From: Acanthosepion esculentum
Taxonomy: Eukaryota > Mollusca > Cephalopoda > Sepiida > Sepiidae
NCBI GenBank assembly: GCA_964036315.1
Contig: OZ038496.1
Location: forward strand, 19,724,685 to 19,788,684
Direction of reading: 5' to 3'
Length of the DNA: 64,000 nucleotides
In this document: one piece after another, positions 62,885 to 64,000 of the stretch
How the letters are laid out: every line of letters begins with the position of its first letter
How positions within the stretch are numbered: position 1 is the stretch's first letter
Program-made: the position numbers and the translations under genes
The notes under the pieces: generated by a model
The model's input: only the letters and a program-made list of their open reading frames with translations
Told to the model about the DNA's origin: nothing
Database searches by the model: none

Positions 62885-63408
62885 TATCTTTGTTTTCTTG
62901 ATATATGGGCGATCATGACTCTCGACAACTTCCTATACTTTGTAGATCTTAGCAATGTTTGTTTCCTTACTATCCTTTCATGTTTATGTACTGCTATCCA
63001 TACAAAAGTTAATTAGGTATGTTACTTGCAGTTTCCCTCTTCTCTTCTTGCCTTCAATATATCGTGTGAATGTCAAATTCTCCAAGCCCCCTTTCCTCAT
63101 TTAGAACTTCCTTGTCACTCACATGCTCTGTGCATGTTTTTATTTCTCAGCATCTTTTCATAGATCCATGTCTCTGTTGTTTCAAGTACTCTTTTCATTT
63201 GTGCGGAAATTGTCCAGCATTCTCCATGACATAGGAAGGTTGAAATTACATAGCTGTTCAGCACACTTTTCATTGTTTATGAAAATTTTGTTCTTGTTTC
63301 TTAATACTTTGTTTAGTTTTTGGAAGGTGTCTTTCACTAACCTTCCTGCCGCCATTTTCCCCTTGCCGCCAGCCTCACATTTGATGCATTAAGTTTTGTA
63401 AATATCAT
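62885..63408 (-). pseudogene. RTE-type LINE fragment
   Basis: The minus strand carries GGCAGGAAGGTTAGTGAAAG, ACACCTTCCAAAAACTAAAC, AAAGTATTAAGAAACAAGAA, then GAGAATGCTGGACAATTTCC (ECWTIS in the 43 kb copy) and ends GAGAGTCATGATCGCCC. It has one copy of the segment amplified to 64 bp units at 33841-34437. Many breaks. Confidence 0.8.
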
Positions 63409-63409
63409 T

Positions 63410-64000
63410 CCATATGAATTAATTGCATCTCACTTAAACAGTTCAGATTTTGAAGTCAGCTCTCTTATAAACCAAATCAGATTTTTTTTTAATATTAAAT
63501 AGAATCCAGGGCATATGTAGCAGTTTATACACAACATCCTTCTTCTCCAATTTTTTTCAGTGAAGAAATAAAAAAAATTATCTTAGAAGTCATCTGCATA
63601 TTATTTTCTTTTTTCTTTTTTTTTTTTTAATTAGGAAGAGTTTTTTAAATTTTAACAGCATTTGTCTTGTTTTTTTATTTTGTGGTCTGTAAAAGATATG
63701 TTTTGATTTTCTAGATGATTTCTCCTCTTCCTTCCCTCTCCCACTTCCCACTTCCTTTCTTCTTCCTGCCTTTAAGAAACATTACTTGTGGTTGTAGAAA
63801 GCTCTGGGTTACTTTCACTTTTCATATCACTTTCACTTTCACATGAAAAGTGCAAGTGATGAGATTCTCATGTCATTGAGTGAATGTTCTTTATTTTAGG
63901 AGGCAACAATCTATAATAAATTCTTTTTACATTTGGCCACATCATCTATTTAAACAGACAATTTTTTTTAACTTACTTTTAATTTTATTTTTCCTTTTTG
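63410..64000. other. anonymous A+T-rich DNA
   Basis: A small hairpin (63812-63857: CACTTTCACTTTTCAT facing ATGAAAAGTGCAAGTG) is the only structure noticed. Confidence 0.4.

Overview
The window looks like a gene-poor, repeat-dense stretch of a large invertebrate genome, most probably a mollusc and quite possibly a cephalopod. The reasons are strong A+T richness, long TA/CA microsatellites, many tRNA-headed and 5S rRNA-headed SINEs, RTE and CR1/Jockey-type LINE fragments, Penelope-like elements, and several families of short DNA transposons. The clade call is an inference. I found no intact host protein gene, no functional tRNA or rRNA gene and no CRISPR or bacterial-style operon. Nearly every open frame is short and is either chance, low complexity or a relic of a retroelement.

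Layout. 1-12 kb: a tRNA-SINE, then long anonymous DNA, two DNA-transposon MITEs (6508-6765 and 7121-7528), a cluster of SINEs (8.3-9.0 kb), dispersed repeats and a pyrimidine-rich minisatellite. 12-20 kb: two copies of one dispersed repeat and LINE 3' ends (CR1/Jockey-like and RTE-like). 20-22 kb: a 1.3 kb minisatellite built from TTAATTTTGC plus a variable number of TTTC blocks. 22-28 kb: a possible hAT relic, RTE and LINE 3' ends, a ~28-30 bp minisatellite and a 779 bp pogo/Tigger-type element resembling the vertebrate MER2 family. 28-36 kb: Penelope-type terminal repeats, an RTE copy in which 64 bp has been amplified into a tandem array, a truncated Penelope-like element whose terminal repeats face each other, and a LINE 3' end. 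36-46 kb: palindromic fold-back elements, SINEs, an RTE relic with a dead active site and the best 5S rRNA-tRNA chimeric SINE (45112-45696). 46-47 kb: a LINE with its endonuclease part inverted against its own poly(A) end. 47-57 kb: more 5S-tRNA SINEs, two copies of a Tc1/mariner-derived MITE (one split by a solo LTR with a 5 bp target duplication), Penelope repeats and large TA arrays. 57-64 kb: further LINE fragments, SINEs, a possible hammerhead-ribozyme core and an RTE relic.

The elements probably interact: SINEs borrow RNA polymerase III promoters from 5S and tRNA genes and depend on LINE machinery; LINE and Penelope copies are mostly 5'-truncated; MITEs depend on transposases not encoded here; and simple repeats have grown inside or beside the inserts. 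The most notable observations are the SINE head exchange, the inverted Penelope terminal repeats with hammerhead-like motifs, the MER2-like element, and satellite birth inside an RTE coding region. All family calls come from reading the sequence by eye, without database searches.
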